DNA of 64,000 nucleotides from Lunularia cruciata. Taxonomy: Eukaryota > Streptophyta > Marchantiopsida > Lunulariales > Lunulariaceae. A program made the position numbers and the translations under genes. The notes beneath the pieces are model-generated. The model had not been told where the DNA came from, did no database searches, and saw only the letters and a list, made by a program, of their open reading frames with translations. The DNA is taken from contig OX419760.1 in NCBI GenBank assembly GCA_948567375.1, positions 12,896,001 to 12,960,000 of the forward strand, in the 5' to 3' direction. This document shows, one piece after another, positions 22,484 to 33,394 of this stretch (positions within the stretch are counted from its first letter, which is position 1; the number at the start of each line of letters is the position of its first letter).

Positions 22484-23099
22484 TATGAGCTGAGCTATTT
22501 ATCAACCAAGATGAATTTTTGGTCACCATGTACTAAGAAAGCATGGAACCAAACTCTATCTCATTACTCCAAGGTTAAACTCAAAAGCACCTCCAAAACT
22601 CAAGCCATTGCTCACTCAATGAGAGAGATATCTGCAAATAAAAATATGATGAGTGCATTTTCATCCTTGGCTTCTACACTTGTTAAATACTTAAACATAA
22701 AAAATGCTAATTCAATCTGCTAAGCAAAAACTCAGCTAAAGTAAAAAGTCCAAAGGAGTATCTAAACTCATGAGAATAATCCCTTAAGCGTGAAGTCTTA
22801 TCTTGACATAAAAACTAGGGGATTTTTTCAAATGGGTTATCCTTAGACTAGAGAAAAGTCTACATGAATTTAGAATTATTTTCTCAAAGCCAAAAGATCT
22901 AGGAATAATATAAAGTCAATACACCAGAATACCAAAAATCAATACTCACACTTCAACTTCCGCTAAAAGAGGATCACCTCTATCTTGGCTATGACTAATG
23001 TAGAAGCTTGGTTGAACTCCATATATAAATTATCTTTACATTACTTGCAATACTAAACTAATATCCAAATAGAACATACATGGACCAATGTGTGTTATA
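22484..23099 (-). repeat. 5' LTR of G1 element 4
   Basis: This 616-bp LTR starts TATAACACAC and ends GCTCATA on the minus strand. It is shorter than other G1 LTRs through small deletions. Confidence 0.88.
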
Positions 23100-23103
23100 G
23101 CTC

Positions 23104-23660
23104 AATCAACACACGGAAATCTAGAGAGTACTACATCTTAAGGTTGCTAAGAGGGTTCTGAGATATCTTAAGGGTTTTTCACTCGATGGTCTTAGGTTTT
23201 TCTCAAATGCTCTTAAAACTCTAGCACGTTTTATAGATGTTGAGTTCGCTAGAGACCAAGTGGATAGAAGATCCACGTCGAGTTTTTCCTTTTCTACTTG
23301 CTGGATATGAGGACTTTGCAAAGCAAGAAACAACTTGTGTCATCTCTCTCTTCTACTTGCTGGATATGATATGACTTTGCAAAGCAAGAAACAACTTGTG
23401 TCATCTCTCTCTTCTGTAGCGGCTGAATATCATGGACTATGTAATGTAGTTTAGTAAGTTGTTTGGTTGCACTAGATGTTAGAAGAGATGCAAGTAAGTT
23501 TTTTGTTATTTTTCAGATAAGATGAGTAGCATTGCACTTGCCAAAAAATAACCAGTTCATCATGCACGGACCGAGCATATTGAAGTGCAAAGTGCACTTT
23601 CATTTGTGAGAAGATGCAATCTGTAGAGGTATGTATACTTGGGAACATGTTTAAAATCAA
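23104..23660 (+). pseudogene. RNase H of copia element 5
   Basis: Motifs in order are RVLRYLKG, ARFIDVEFARDQVDRRST, SKKQLVSSLSSVAAEYHGL, VVWLH and IALAKK*PVHHARTEHIEVQ. The frame is broken by several stops and a 60-bp tandem duplication (23,292-23,411). The family would use this domain to degrade template RNA, and this copy cannot encode it. Confidence 0.8.
23292..23411 (+). repeat. Tandem duplication of about 60 bp in copia element 5
   Basis: Units 23,292-23,350 and 23,351-23,411 are nearly identical (TTCTACTTGCTGGATATGA...CATCTCTCTC). The second has a 2-base AT insertion. It duplicates part of the RNase H coding sequence and so arose after insertion. Confidence 0.93.
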
Positions 23661-23785
23661 TCGGTTGATTTTAATCATGTACCCTTTAAGTATATACCTT
23701 TTGGTTGGTTTAAGCCCTTGTCTCAAGAAAAGTTTCCAAAACACTAAAAAGGTCTTTGTGAAATGCCATTGACCTTAAGAGGAGT

Positions 23786-24013
23786 TGTTAAATGAAGTAA
23801 GCTCAGTATATTTCTTGTGATCCTTGTATTGTTTCATATCTTGCTATCTGCTCTCTGTATTCTTCAAGACATGTATTCAATGTGATTCCCGTTTGCAACC
23901 ACTCTCTACCAATCAGCGTGTGTTATTCTCAGTGAGTTTCTCTTGTGTTCAGACTCTTTCTACTTGAGTTATCCAATGACTGTAAAAGACCTATTGAGGA
24001 AATGATAATGCAT
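23786..24013 (+). repeat. Possible 3' LTR of copia element 5
   Basis: It begins TGTTAAATGAAG directly after AAGAGGAG and lies at the expected distance beyond the RNase H end. There is no second copy in the window to confirm it, and the end near 24,013 (AATGCA) is an estimate. Confidence 0.4.
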
Positions 24014-25640
24014 CGTTCTGATCCTTTGTATTGAGACGTTTTGGCAATTGGTGAGTGAGCAAGGGACACAGCTGTATTGACTTCTTATGAGGCACTATTG
24101 ACCTTTTTTGTGCAGAGCGATTACAATGGATTTTCCAAGAAAAACCGCATTGGTAAAAAGAATAGTTTCCTCATGGATCGTCATTTGTCACTTTTGATGT
24201 GGCACGACTATACAAACGTGTAAAACGTGTTAGAATCATCATGAGACGTTGAATTAAGCAAGATTCGACGGCTAGAAACATGCAAACGTCGCAATTGGAC
24301 CAAGTATTATCAAGCACCCATGGTAAATACTAAACAAGCGGAAATAACAACCATCTATCATAATATAGGAGGTCATGTGGTAAAGCTAGCCACATTTACT
24401 CGAATCAGACCCTGCTTGTACATTCTGCAGTGGTTGAAGCACTTTCTGGCCGAGCAAATTTTGTTCAATGCAGGTCTTGACTTGCTCATAGTTCATGATT
24501 GTAATTGTGCATCCGCAAGATGAACACTTGCTAACAGACAAAGTTGTGGCTGTTTGAAGTTGCCTGCATGGGATGTCATATAACTTAAATACTTGTGGCA
24601 TATACTGTGACTAGAACGAAGGCTATTAAAGGCTATTATCAATCATACATATGATCCGTAGTCTACTAAGGCGACGCTATTGGATGATCGTGGGGAAGGT
24701 TCGAAAAGAGACCACTCAATGGTGACAATTTTTCAGGTCCTAGTGCAGCCGCATACACGTGCACATGTTGCAATTGATAAACGTCGACTGTTTGCCACGA
24801 AAGTTTGAGCCTTGTCTTCTCGGAGATAGACGCTGCTAGAGTCTCTAGCAGCGTCTTTAGGCACAGGATGCCTTGTCGTATACTGGATTTCTCATTTGTA
24901 CACGAAATATCCGTAAACGTAGATCAGTAAACTTTAGTCGTTGGGGACCCTCAAATAGAGTCCTCCGACAAGAATATCAAGTTACTTTTTCAATTTACTT
25001 GCCAACAAAAGGAATTTATGATTTTTAGGGTTCACTCTGATCGCTCTAGCAACTTCAACAAGTCACGCGTCGTTCCCACGAATTTCATATCTCCACGATA
25101 CTTGAAAATTGCACTACCAATAGGATATAAGTGTGAGATGACCTTACTTACTGCGCTGTCATACCATGACGTACAACTCCAGTGATATCATGAAACCTTA
25201 AAGGTCCGGATATTGTGAATATGATAATATAGGTCTGAATTTGAGGTGACTACGCCATGGAGTGGATTGATGGTTAATCTAGCTGGAACGAACTGGGAGT
25301 TAATTCTGGAGTGGATTGGATGTCGCAAACTACTTTCGACGTGCATGAGTACATCACGTGTGGGGTGTGATTTGATCATGAATAATGGTTTGAATTGGAG
25401 GAACAGACTCAATCCCGTGCAGTACGCGTGGGCGTCCGAAGGATAATGTTGTGAAGGATTCTTGGATCCTCCTGTTCGAGGTTTCTGGCAAGTCTCAAGT
25501 TGCGTGCCAACAATGCTAAAGATAAACTCTGACGCATGGTGACGCATTTCTCCATGTCTTGGCAGAAGGCGATGATCGAGTGTTACCGTTCCCCTTAATT
25601 GTTTTGTCGTCTGCCAATCACAAATTGGTCAATCGCCCTC
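24014..25640. other. Transposon-free island, no gene recognised
   Basis: Unlike its surroundings this stretch keeps many CpG-containing words (ACGTCG, CGCGTCG) and has no retrotransposon motif. Overlapping open frames at 24,320-24,601 and 25,188-25,547 lie on opposite strands and have no family. I see no convincing exon chain or tRNA. Confidence 0.5.
24828..24856. repeat. Perfect 29-bp palindrome
   Basis: Arms AGACGCTGCTAGAG and CTCTAGCAGCGTCT flank a single central T. It would form a 14-bp hairpin or cruciform in non-transposon DNA. Confidence 0.95.
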
Positions 25641-26460
25641 TGCTGTATCTAGTGAAGATGGGTAGAAGGGCTCCGCGTTATGAATATTTTACGCAATAGG
25701 GTTTATAGGTACCTAGCAAACTCTGATAAATTTATTTTATGGAAGTCTGTAGACTCCATAAGTTGGGTTGGGGAGTTTATGTTGTAAGAATCTATCAAGA
25801 ATAAGAAGTTTTAATTATAAGAATCTCATAGACTCTAATGGGGCTTAGCCTCGTTTTATCTATTTTGTCTCACCCTTGGACGGGCCGGACGGGTCTTCCG
25901 TCTTTAATGGTTTTTACATTAGGGGGGTTTCATAAATAGACTTGATGGATGTTTATGGGATAAATAATAAATTTTATAATAATTTTTAGTATGAAATAGA
26001 CTTGATGGATGTTTATGGGATAAATAATAAATTTTATAATAAATTTTAGTGAACTCTGTTACGAGACAAGATTGTAATAAAATGAATGTTTTGTAAATTC
26101 AACTATGGGATATTTTATCCAAATTGTATTCATTTATAAAAATTAAATCCTATGTTATGGATGTTTAGGAATGTCGCAACTAAATAAATAATTGTCAGAC
26201 AAAGTGATGTGTTTTCTCAAGAGGGTGGCCACATGGTTAGATGAGTCAGATATGATTTATGATTTGGTTCGCGTATTCAAAATCCAAAATGCCCCCCCTC
26301 AACAGTTCAAAATTCTACACTTGAATTCACAACCCTCCCGAGCAAATATGCGAGTTGTCAGGCAACTAAACGGCTGTTTTGTATTTTTGCATTGGTGGGG
26401 GAAATGATCAGCGCCGCCGTGCAGCAACCAAGAAATTGATTAGGGGTTGAGGAATTTTAC
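25641..26460. other. AT-rich spacer
   Basis: Very AT-rich DNA with an imperfect palindrome near 25,735-25,760 and a 60-bp tandem repeat (separate entry). The word TGGGGCTTAGCC near 25,840 recurs inverted near 59,168-59,182. No gene is seen. Confidence 0.5.
25933..26052. repeat. 60-bp tandem duplication
   Basis: Two copies with exact 60-base period (AAATAGACTTGATGGATG...) and essentially one base difference. It is recent and non-coding. Confidence 0.95.
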
Positions 26461-26486
26461 GCCATGAGTGCAACAAAATTTTTGCA

Positions 26487-27789
26487 ATGGGAGATCAAGT
26501 ACCTTGTTTTAGTGTAGTAGGCTCACTTTTGGACATTGATCAAGGACATATAGAGTCATCTTTGGATTTGCAATCTCAACAACCATTAGGGAAATTTGGA
26601 GACCTATTGAGGATGGCTTCTTCCGTGCCAGGCAAAACAAAGGAGGATGAATGATTTCACATGGTAACGCACCATTATAGCCAAATATTGGATTATTTGG
26701 AAGACCTAGAGCATTTTGCATGGATTCATGGTGGGAATTGCAAAAAGCCCATTAAAAAATTGACCGCATTTAGTTTCATGGCAACCTTTTTGATTAGGGA
26801 GGAACAAGGATTTCCTACTGCTATGACAAGTGACAGGCTTTACAAGAAATGGTTGAGGTACATGAAACCATACAAAGAAACTCGCGAGCTTAAGAACAGG
26901 TTTATTGGAGAAGATCTCACGGAGAAGGAATATGGCAAAAGGTGGAGAACTATAGAAGATAACTTGAATGGAATGTGCATGCATTTTCAAGAACAAAAGC
27001 CATGTTTGGGATCAGAGGAAACATAAGTCCACATGCAATGGTAAGTTTAGAAGATTTTAATCCCAATTTGAGCAAGATCTGTGAGGCTGGCAAGGAGGAG
27101 GTTCATGAAGGTGTATAGGAGTGCTCGCAATTCCCATCTCCTTCAGAGGTGGTGCTCCATGACTCATGAACCCATTTTGTCCCAAACACCCAAGGGGTGG
27201 AAAGTATACCAAGTGGCATGGACAATGGAATCCTATGACCCAAGGATGAGTCTCTATTTGTTCCATCGATTGAAGACTCGCCTTTCATTACACCACCGCC
27301 ATCAACTTCTACAGGGGATGGATCCAAGTGTGCTTTCATCGACCAAGAAGGAGAACATGACCCAAAGAGGAGGAAAGGTGGAATATCATCACATAAAGTA
27401 CCCAAGTTGTCACCTAGTATGTCATTATCTCATGATTTAGCAAAACACCATGTTGAAGGCAGATACTATAGAATCCAGGAAGAGGTTACGACTAGCTGAA
27501 CTAGAAGCCACCAATATTAGGAAAAGAGAGAAAACAATGAATGGAAGAAAAGCATGTTAGATTAGAGACAAAGAAGATGAAAATTCAAATTGAGAAAAAA
27601 TTGAATGCAGATAAAAGGAAAGCTAGGGCAGACAAACACAAATTTAAGGAGAAGAGTTTGGAATCAAAGCGCACTCATGAAATCAAAATGAGTCTCATAC
27701 AAGAAGGGAAAACTCATGAGGAAATAAGTCACTATTTCAAAGTGCTCACTCAAGTTCAACATCCATTTTTTTCTACTGATAGCAAATAG
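26487..27789 (+). pseudogene. Repeat ORF family A, copy 1 (unknown function)
   Basis: From the ATG at 26,487 (MGDQVPCFSVVG) one frame runs to 27,026 with a single stop near 26,650. It includes LTAFSFMATFLIREEQGFP and LTEKEYGKRWRTIEDNLN. Further coding continues in other frames: MVSLEDFNPNLSK (27,038), a Ser/Pro-rich part with basic PKRRK near 27,362, then a charged helical end (KMKIQIEKKLNADKRKARAD, KTHEEISHYFKVL; 27,541-27,789). The layout resembles Myb/trihelix-like first ORFs of DNA transposons, but I do not recognise the family. A second copy is split at 37,560-38,001 and 44,379-44,960. Confidence 0.55.
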
Positions 27790-27849
27790 TATACCAACAT
27801 ATAACCTTTATAATGATTATAATAAAGATGAGTTATGGAAACTTGATAA

Positions 27850-28260
27850 TGCTACTAGTAACTGCCAGATCCCACTCATTACCGCTTAGTGCCACTCCTT
27901 ACCACTTAGTTCTTCCCATGTTTTTTCTTTGCCGCACCTAGTCACCCCAAGATGCTACTTAGTGCTACCCATCAACTCTTTTTTGTAGCTGCTAGTCATC
28001 GCTCAATGTTGCACTTTGATGAATTAAAGTTAGGTAGCGCTTGTAGGTGCTCATAGATGCTCAAAAGTACTCATAGGTGCTTGTAAATGCTTGGAGGTGC
28101 TCATTGGTGCTTGTAGGCACTTGCAGGCACTTGTCTTTAATCGGCGGCGCTCGTTAGGGCTTATAGGCACTTGTGAGTAATCAATGACACTTGTCGATGC
28201 CCGTTGGCATTGAGTGACACCCGTAATGGGTTAAGTGTGGTGACTCATGATGTGGGTGGC
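27850..28260. repeat. Degenerate short repeat array (AGGTGCTYRT words)
   Basis: Many imperfect copies of AGGTGCTCATAGGTGCTTG with spacing near 18-24 bp follow the family A ORF. Related arrays lie at about 31,170-31,440, 34,440-34,790 (inverted sense) and 45,040-45,450. Confidence 0.7.
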
Positions 28261-28439
28261 ACACATAGGTGTCAAGTCATATCTTGTTTGATGCACAAGG
28301 CACAATTGAGTATATAGCACATGAAAATATGAGAGTTTCACAATTGTAAACTAAAATATATATGAGTATAAAAGATAAATGTATACATGAGGATAAATTA
28401 TCAAAATATTTATATAAATGGATTGCCAATAAAACCTAA

Positions 28440-29821
28440 ACCTGTCAGTATAGTAGAGGAGGAGATGAAGAAGAAGGAGGAGATGCACCATGGTGTCTAA
28501 GTGCTGCTACTACGTCCTCAAGTCTATGATGGTATATATGATGTTGAATCCTAAATGGACTCAATGAGCACTATAGGGGCCACTTGCTCTCATCCAAGTC
28601 TCAATGCCTGATACCGCTAGCAAGAAGAGAATATAGGTCACTACTATAAGAACTCAATCTACCTGATGTCCACCCCCTCTTCTGCTCAACTAACAACATG
28701 CCTATCGTCATGGACAAATCTGCCCAAAGCAAAAGGTCAAATGACTAAGTGTATGATGCTCTCTATACCTTATAAGGATGGAAGTAGGTAGGGTGGATAA
28801 CACCATGTGGATGGTTCCTATAATAAGAGAGTGCATAACTATCTAGGATCAAAAGGTCACAAAAAGGTAAACCTAATGAAGTAAGATGCTCATATGATCT
28901 AACTCTAAGTCCTCTAAACTCAGAAGCTTGTTGAATATTTGCAGAAGGACACAAATAGGACATGAGGCAAGACCCAGTGTGAACTCCCTCCGGGAGTTTG
29001 GACCACTGCCACATGCTCCGTAGCAACCACTCCACTCCATTCGGAGTAAGATCTATCCACAAGATAACCTCAAAGTGTAGCAAATAGAACTGGATGAAAT
29101 GTCTAACACCAAGATGGGCTACCCACTCTACAGGCCTGGACTGTGTTTAGGGTCACCAACCATGCCTAGTTGTCCAACTCTCCCATGCATGGAAACCAAT
29201 AGCACCACAAAGCCATAATGATGCCAAAAAAGTAACATCCACAACAATAATCTTCTTTTGTATGAAGCCTGGGAAGAGGATACATGGAATATAATCTCTT
29301 GATAGACAAAGCCTCTCCCTAAACTCAGTCTAAGTGCTCTAAGTCTCCACATTATGAGTTAAACATGGGTGGCATCAATCTGGGTCTGCATCTCATGATG
29401 AGTATGAGTCTGGCAAGCAATAATACGTAGTCTGGGTCCAAGATAAGCCACATGAGCCCTCATCTAAGCTAGACTACTCTCACTCTCCTCATGTGAAATC
29501 TTGAACCTCTATATAGCATATGCTAACTCTTGTGCCTGATTTTGTAACTGGATCCCATAACCCTCTGCCATGGCAGCGGCACCTAGTATGTCCAAGTCCA
29601 AGTCAACTAATCTTTGCTCTCTCTCTCTCCATCTCAAAAATAAGCAATGTCAAATGCCTCTACTCCTTTGCAACAAGTAAATCCTCTTGCTCACAAAGAA
29701 GTCTCTCTCGCTCTAAGGTGAAAACCCCGTGCTTCTCAAAGCTCTCCAATCTACTCTCGCGCTCAAGCACTAGTCTCTCTCTCTCCTCCAGACTCTCCAA
29801 TCTACTCTTGTGCTCAAGAAC

Positions 29822-29900
<79 letters not shown>

Positions 29901-30110
29901 ACACTCTCCAATCTACTCTCACGCTCAAGCACTAATCTCTCTCTCCTCTACACTCTCCAATCTACTCTTGCGCTCAAGTACTAATCTCTCTCTCTCTCTC
30001 TCCTCTACACTCTCAAGTCTCTTCTCACGCTCAAGGAGATTTCTCTTTCTCAAGCCACTTGAACACAATCATCTAAAATATGAGTGATGTAAACAAAACA
30101 AGAAGAAGGT
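28440..30110 (-). pseudogene. Repeat ORF family B, copy 1 (unknown function)
   Basis: On the minus strand a broken coding region starts with a helical Glu/Arg-rich part containing an RE dipeptide run encoded by (TC)35. It continues with MWRLRALRLSL (29,352) and HFEVILWIDLTPNGVEW (29,083), ending near 28,440. The second copy (45,690-46,566 and 52,963-53,589) conserves FEVIIWMD. I do not recognise the domain. Its repeat nature and convergence with family A suggest a transposon protein. Several stops and frameshifts occur. Confidence 0.5.
29825..29894. repeat. (TC)35 microsatellite
   Basis: An uninterrupted 70-base TC run inside family B copy 1, with further shorter TC runs to about 30,001. It creates long Arg-Glu and Leu-Ser open frames on the two strands. 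Confidence 0.97.
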
Positions 30111-30399
30111 GAAAGTACTCCAAATGCATGGGGTTACCAACCCTTTCCATAGATGGAGAAAGTGATGAAGGAGAAGAAGAGGGAGAAGGAGATATCTCAA
30201 CAAAGGGTAAGGGTTGTGTCTTAACACAAATCTATTGAACACCTGTTCACAAGTGGTATATTTAGTTATCCATCAAGTACAAATTCATATTAGAATTTCA
30301 AAAATACACAAGTTTACAAGTTCATTAATTAAAGCTTCTTAAATGAACTCATTTATTAAATCTGGTAATGGTATATACAAAAGAACTTTGTATATTTTC

Positions 30400-30403
<4 letters not shown>

Positions 30404-30447
<44 letters not shown>
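30404..30447. repeat. (AT)22 microsatellite
   Basis: An uninterrupted 44-base AT run. The open frame reading IYIYIY through it is an artefact. Confidence 0.97.
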
Positions 30448-30449
<2 letters not shown>

Positions 30450-30479
30450 CAAAAATAAAACCTAATCAATCACTCATCA

Positions 30480-31160
30480 CCCTCATCCTCTCCTTCATCC
30501 TCCCCATCATCAGTAGTCTCATCCTCATCCGAGCTATCAACATCCTCATGATCATCATCATGCTCTCTCTTGTGTATAATCTCCTCCTCTTCATCACTCA
30601 GGCACATCACATCCTCCTTTGGAATGAAACCTCTCTCCACAAAGAGATAAGTGAGTATCTACCCAAGGAAGGTGACCTTGAACCTGTGCTCCTTAGGACT
30701 CCTCAATTGGCTTTGCAAACTCCCCACTTCCGCAACAATAGCTCTAAATACTAACTCTCCCCAATCATAATCCTCCACACCAAATCTCCTCAACTTGGTC
30801 TTGGTGTTGAGAACCAAATGCCCATGTACAATGTTGGGCCTAATAGTGGGTGCAACAAGTGCACCCATCAATTGGAAGAAAGCTCTAAATGCAAGATACA
30901 CACATTACCTTGCAAGATATCCTTTTGCAACCTTGTCCCTTTGTGGAAACCAGTATGAATCAACTATGTAAGGAATTTTCCTCCATCTTGGTGTTCTCTC
31001 CCTTGGCATGGCAAGTGCATTCTAACTATATTTGCGGTCAAGTGAAATTGCCTCCCTCTTACAAAACTTGTGCAAAAGACCTTGTCACATGAACTCACAA
31101 ACTCCGTACATGGAAGAACCTGCAAACCCACCAAGAAAATAACCTTAAACCTCAATCATA
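30480..31160 (-). pseudogene. Decayed repeat coding region with acidic tail
   Basis: On the minus strand 31,155-30,964 encodes TSFVRGRQFHLTANIVRMHL, and 30,901-30,659 encodes FFQLMGALVAPTIRPNIVHG, RRFGVEDYDWGELVF and VAEVGSLQSQL. A run rich in Asp and Glu follows to 30,480. The VRG...F....I pattern faintly resembles the N-terminal part of plant transposon proteins, but this is weak. It may be the upstream part of the family B unit. Confidence 0.4.
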
Positions 31161-31169
31161 AGGACTAAA

Positions 31170-31440
31170 GACAATGGGTGATGCTCGTAGCTGCTCAAAG
31201 CCGCTCCCAAATAGGAAGAAAGAAATTAATGCTATTGGGTGCTGCTCAGGGGCACCCTAAGGCACACAGGGACAGTCACTCCCTACGGAGCACCAGGAGG
31301 ACGCCCGATGCTATGCATAGACACCCAATGACGTTGGCTAAAGGTGTAGCTGCGATAGAAGCCATTGCGAGACAAGGCATTTTAGGTAGCACATTGAGAT
31401 GGCATTGGGGGACACTAGGGGATGCTTGCGCTATCGTGTT
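31170..31440. repeat. GC-richer degenerate repeat block
   Basis: Words such as GGTGCTGCTCAGG, GGCACCCTAAGGCAC and TAGGCACC recall the 27,850-28,260 array. No gene is supported. Confidence 0.45.
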
Positions 31441-31449
31441 GTGGTTTAT

Positions 31450-33394
31450 GCAACCCATAAAAAATTAAACTATCATGGTTATCTTTACATTAGTAGGTAA
31501 GTTGTGTGATAGAGCTTACGGATGAGATGTTGCAATGTGAGCAATTTATGGACATGTATGCACTTGGCCACGTGGGTTACAATCTTATCATGTTTGAGGG
31601 CTCTAAGGTATATAGTTGAGGGAGAGTGGAGAGATGGGTGTGTGGAGTCGAGGAGTCTTGATGGGGAGGAGGACGTTGGGAGTGAGAGTTGTAACAGAGC
31701 GCAAGTGTTAGAACATTGGAGGAGGATTTGAGCATGAGATGTCCCATGCTCCTGATCTGCCACTCCCAAATCCTTTTCTCATCAGGCTTCAAATTTTACA
31801 CTGAGACGGCTTATGTGACTAGATGGTGGCACATTTTGGGGCGGTATTCATGGAGTCAGTGATGGGAAACCCAGATCCTATCGTCCTTCTGGTGCTTACT
31901 TATAAACATATCAAGAACTTGAAAATCTATGTGCTTCTATAGTTGGGAAATGCTTGAATTTTTGCTCATAAGTTTCAAGGTGGAGTTGTGGGGTCCATTT
32001 GTCAAAAAGTGAAGAAACTACAAGATAAATTTCCAAGAGATTGGGTCCCAAGAGGAGGATTCTGGAGTTTTTTGACCATCAAGGGACTTTGGGAAGGGCA
32101 TTTGAGGAGTGAAGGCCACAAGTGGAGAGAGTAGCTAAGAAGCTACAACTTGGGGACAGATTTGAGCAGATTTTGAGAGGGATATCATCAATTGAGTCAA
32201 GGGGGATGGAATTCATACCCAAGAGCACGAAGTAGGCAATTGGGACAGCTTCTTGAAACATTTTTGTGCTTTATTAGTGGTGTTGAAGAGTAGATAGAGT
32301 CCTTATAGCTCTAAGCACAAGAAATTCTAGTTTTGGATCAATCTCAAATCAGATCTGAATGATTGAAGTTGAAGCTTTTGAGATGTAAGGTGTTGGAGAA
32401 GAGTTGATGATCAGATTTGGAGTTTTGGTCACTCCCCAAGTTGTGGTTTGAATTACCTTATGGACATTTCCAATATTTTTAGTACGGGTTTGCACCTTTG
32501 TGCAAAGGTTTCATGTGAATTATCTAAATAGAGAATTCAGGATCTTGGATCAAGTATACATGGGTATGTAGAGCTCACAAGTTAGCCCAACTCAAAAATT
32601 GATCTACATCTAGAGACTAGGGTTGGATTAGGCTACAAAGATTTGTAGGAGCTTAAACAAGGACACAACCAGCTACTGTAAAAATTTTGATTGGCTATAC
32701 ATCTATGGAGAGTGAGATCTGATGCAAAACATTCTACAACAAATATTGTCATAAGCTTGGTAGAGCAATTTTATCTTTCATCTTGATTAAATGTTAATTC
32801 TCCTATCTTATGAGTATGATTGAGGGTTTCAACTTTCCAGAGTGTTTGTGAGACTCAAGTGTACTTCTGAATCTGAAATCTGGGGAAAATTTGCCAAGAA
32901 CCAGGAGCAAATCCTAAAATAGGGATTTTGAAATTAGGGTAAAAGTTGCAAAAACCTAGCCATATTTCAGAGCTTGTTAGTGGAGCCGTAGTGATCTGAT
33001 TGAGGCATATTTTATGTCATTGGAAAGCTTACCTTATAGAGTTTTTCCCATCAAGAAGACACAGGAAATCCCCATATGGAGTAGGAAATTGTTGAAATCT
33101 AAAGTAAAGATTGGAGGAGACTTGGAGTACAGGTTGAAATTAGCTTGATGATAGAGCAAGAAGGCTCTAAAGCTTTTTTTGGAAAAAAAGCAAAGAGAGT
33201 TATTATCGTATTCTTGTGATTGGATCCTCTTTGTGCATGCATGCTTGTTTGTACACCTAGTTGGTTTGGATTGGTGTGCGGGCATTACGCTTAGGTTCTT
33301 CCTTTCAAGGAGTATTGCGTATTTCTCCTTGGTAATACTATAAGTGATGACCAGCAAACCAGGAGTGCATGTTGTGATGACAAGTTAGGTTACA
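31450..33394 (-). repeat. Long LTR-like repeat, copy 2 (inverted to copy 1)
   Basis: It begins TGTAACCTAACTTG at 33,394 on the minus strand and aligns with 12,739-14,700. Homology continues past its start to about 33,560, so internal element sequence flanks it. A promoter-like ACTATATACC lies near 31,610. No protein domain is seen. Confidence 0.58.

Larger units (their letters stand above)
16528..23099 (-). mobile_element. Complete G1 element 4, flanked by GCTC duplication
   Basis: About 6.57 kb, with LTRs at 16,528-17,156 and 22,484-23,099, a primer-binding site beside the right LTR, and gag-protease-RT remnants between them. The direct repeat GCTC (16,524-16,527 and 23,100-23,103) flanks it, and the target is copia element 5. 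Most of integrase and RNase H is missing and replaced by a rearranged block (17,583-17,985). It is the most decayed of the G1 copies. Confidence 0.92.
16365..24013 (+). mobile_element. Ty1/copia element 5 (3' part), split by G1 element 4
   Basis: Copia RNase H coding lies on both sides of element 4. Left of it come TPMVLG, VDRTYYRR and TTRPDLAYVISKL (16,380-16,527). Right of it come RVLRYLKGFSLDGLR, DQVDRRSTSSF, SKKQLVSSLSSVAAEYHGL and IALAKK*PVHHARTEHIEVQ (23,104-23,610). Removing element 4 with one GCTC copy restores the join KL|NQ. The order and motifs are those of the copia RT/RNase H end. A purine run AAGAGGAG before TGTTAAATG at 23,786 may be the polypurine tract and the 3' LTR start. 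The 5' part is missing or unrecognisable. Confidence 0.82.

Noticed and set aside
25188-25547. 119-codon minus-strand frame in the 24-25 kb island
   Set aside because: No domain, overlaps a plus-strand frame, and no splice pattern or neighbour supports it.
29520-29984. 154-codon plus-strand frame and 90-codon minus-strand Arg-Glu repeat frame
   Set aside because: Both are produced by the (TC)35 microsatellite and nearby TC runs. Only the surrounding family B homology is kept.
30368-30754. 128-codon frame with IYIYIY run
   Set aside because: It passes through the (AT)22 microsatellite and then reads antisense to a decayed acidic coding tail.
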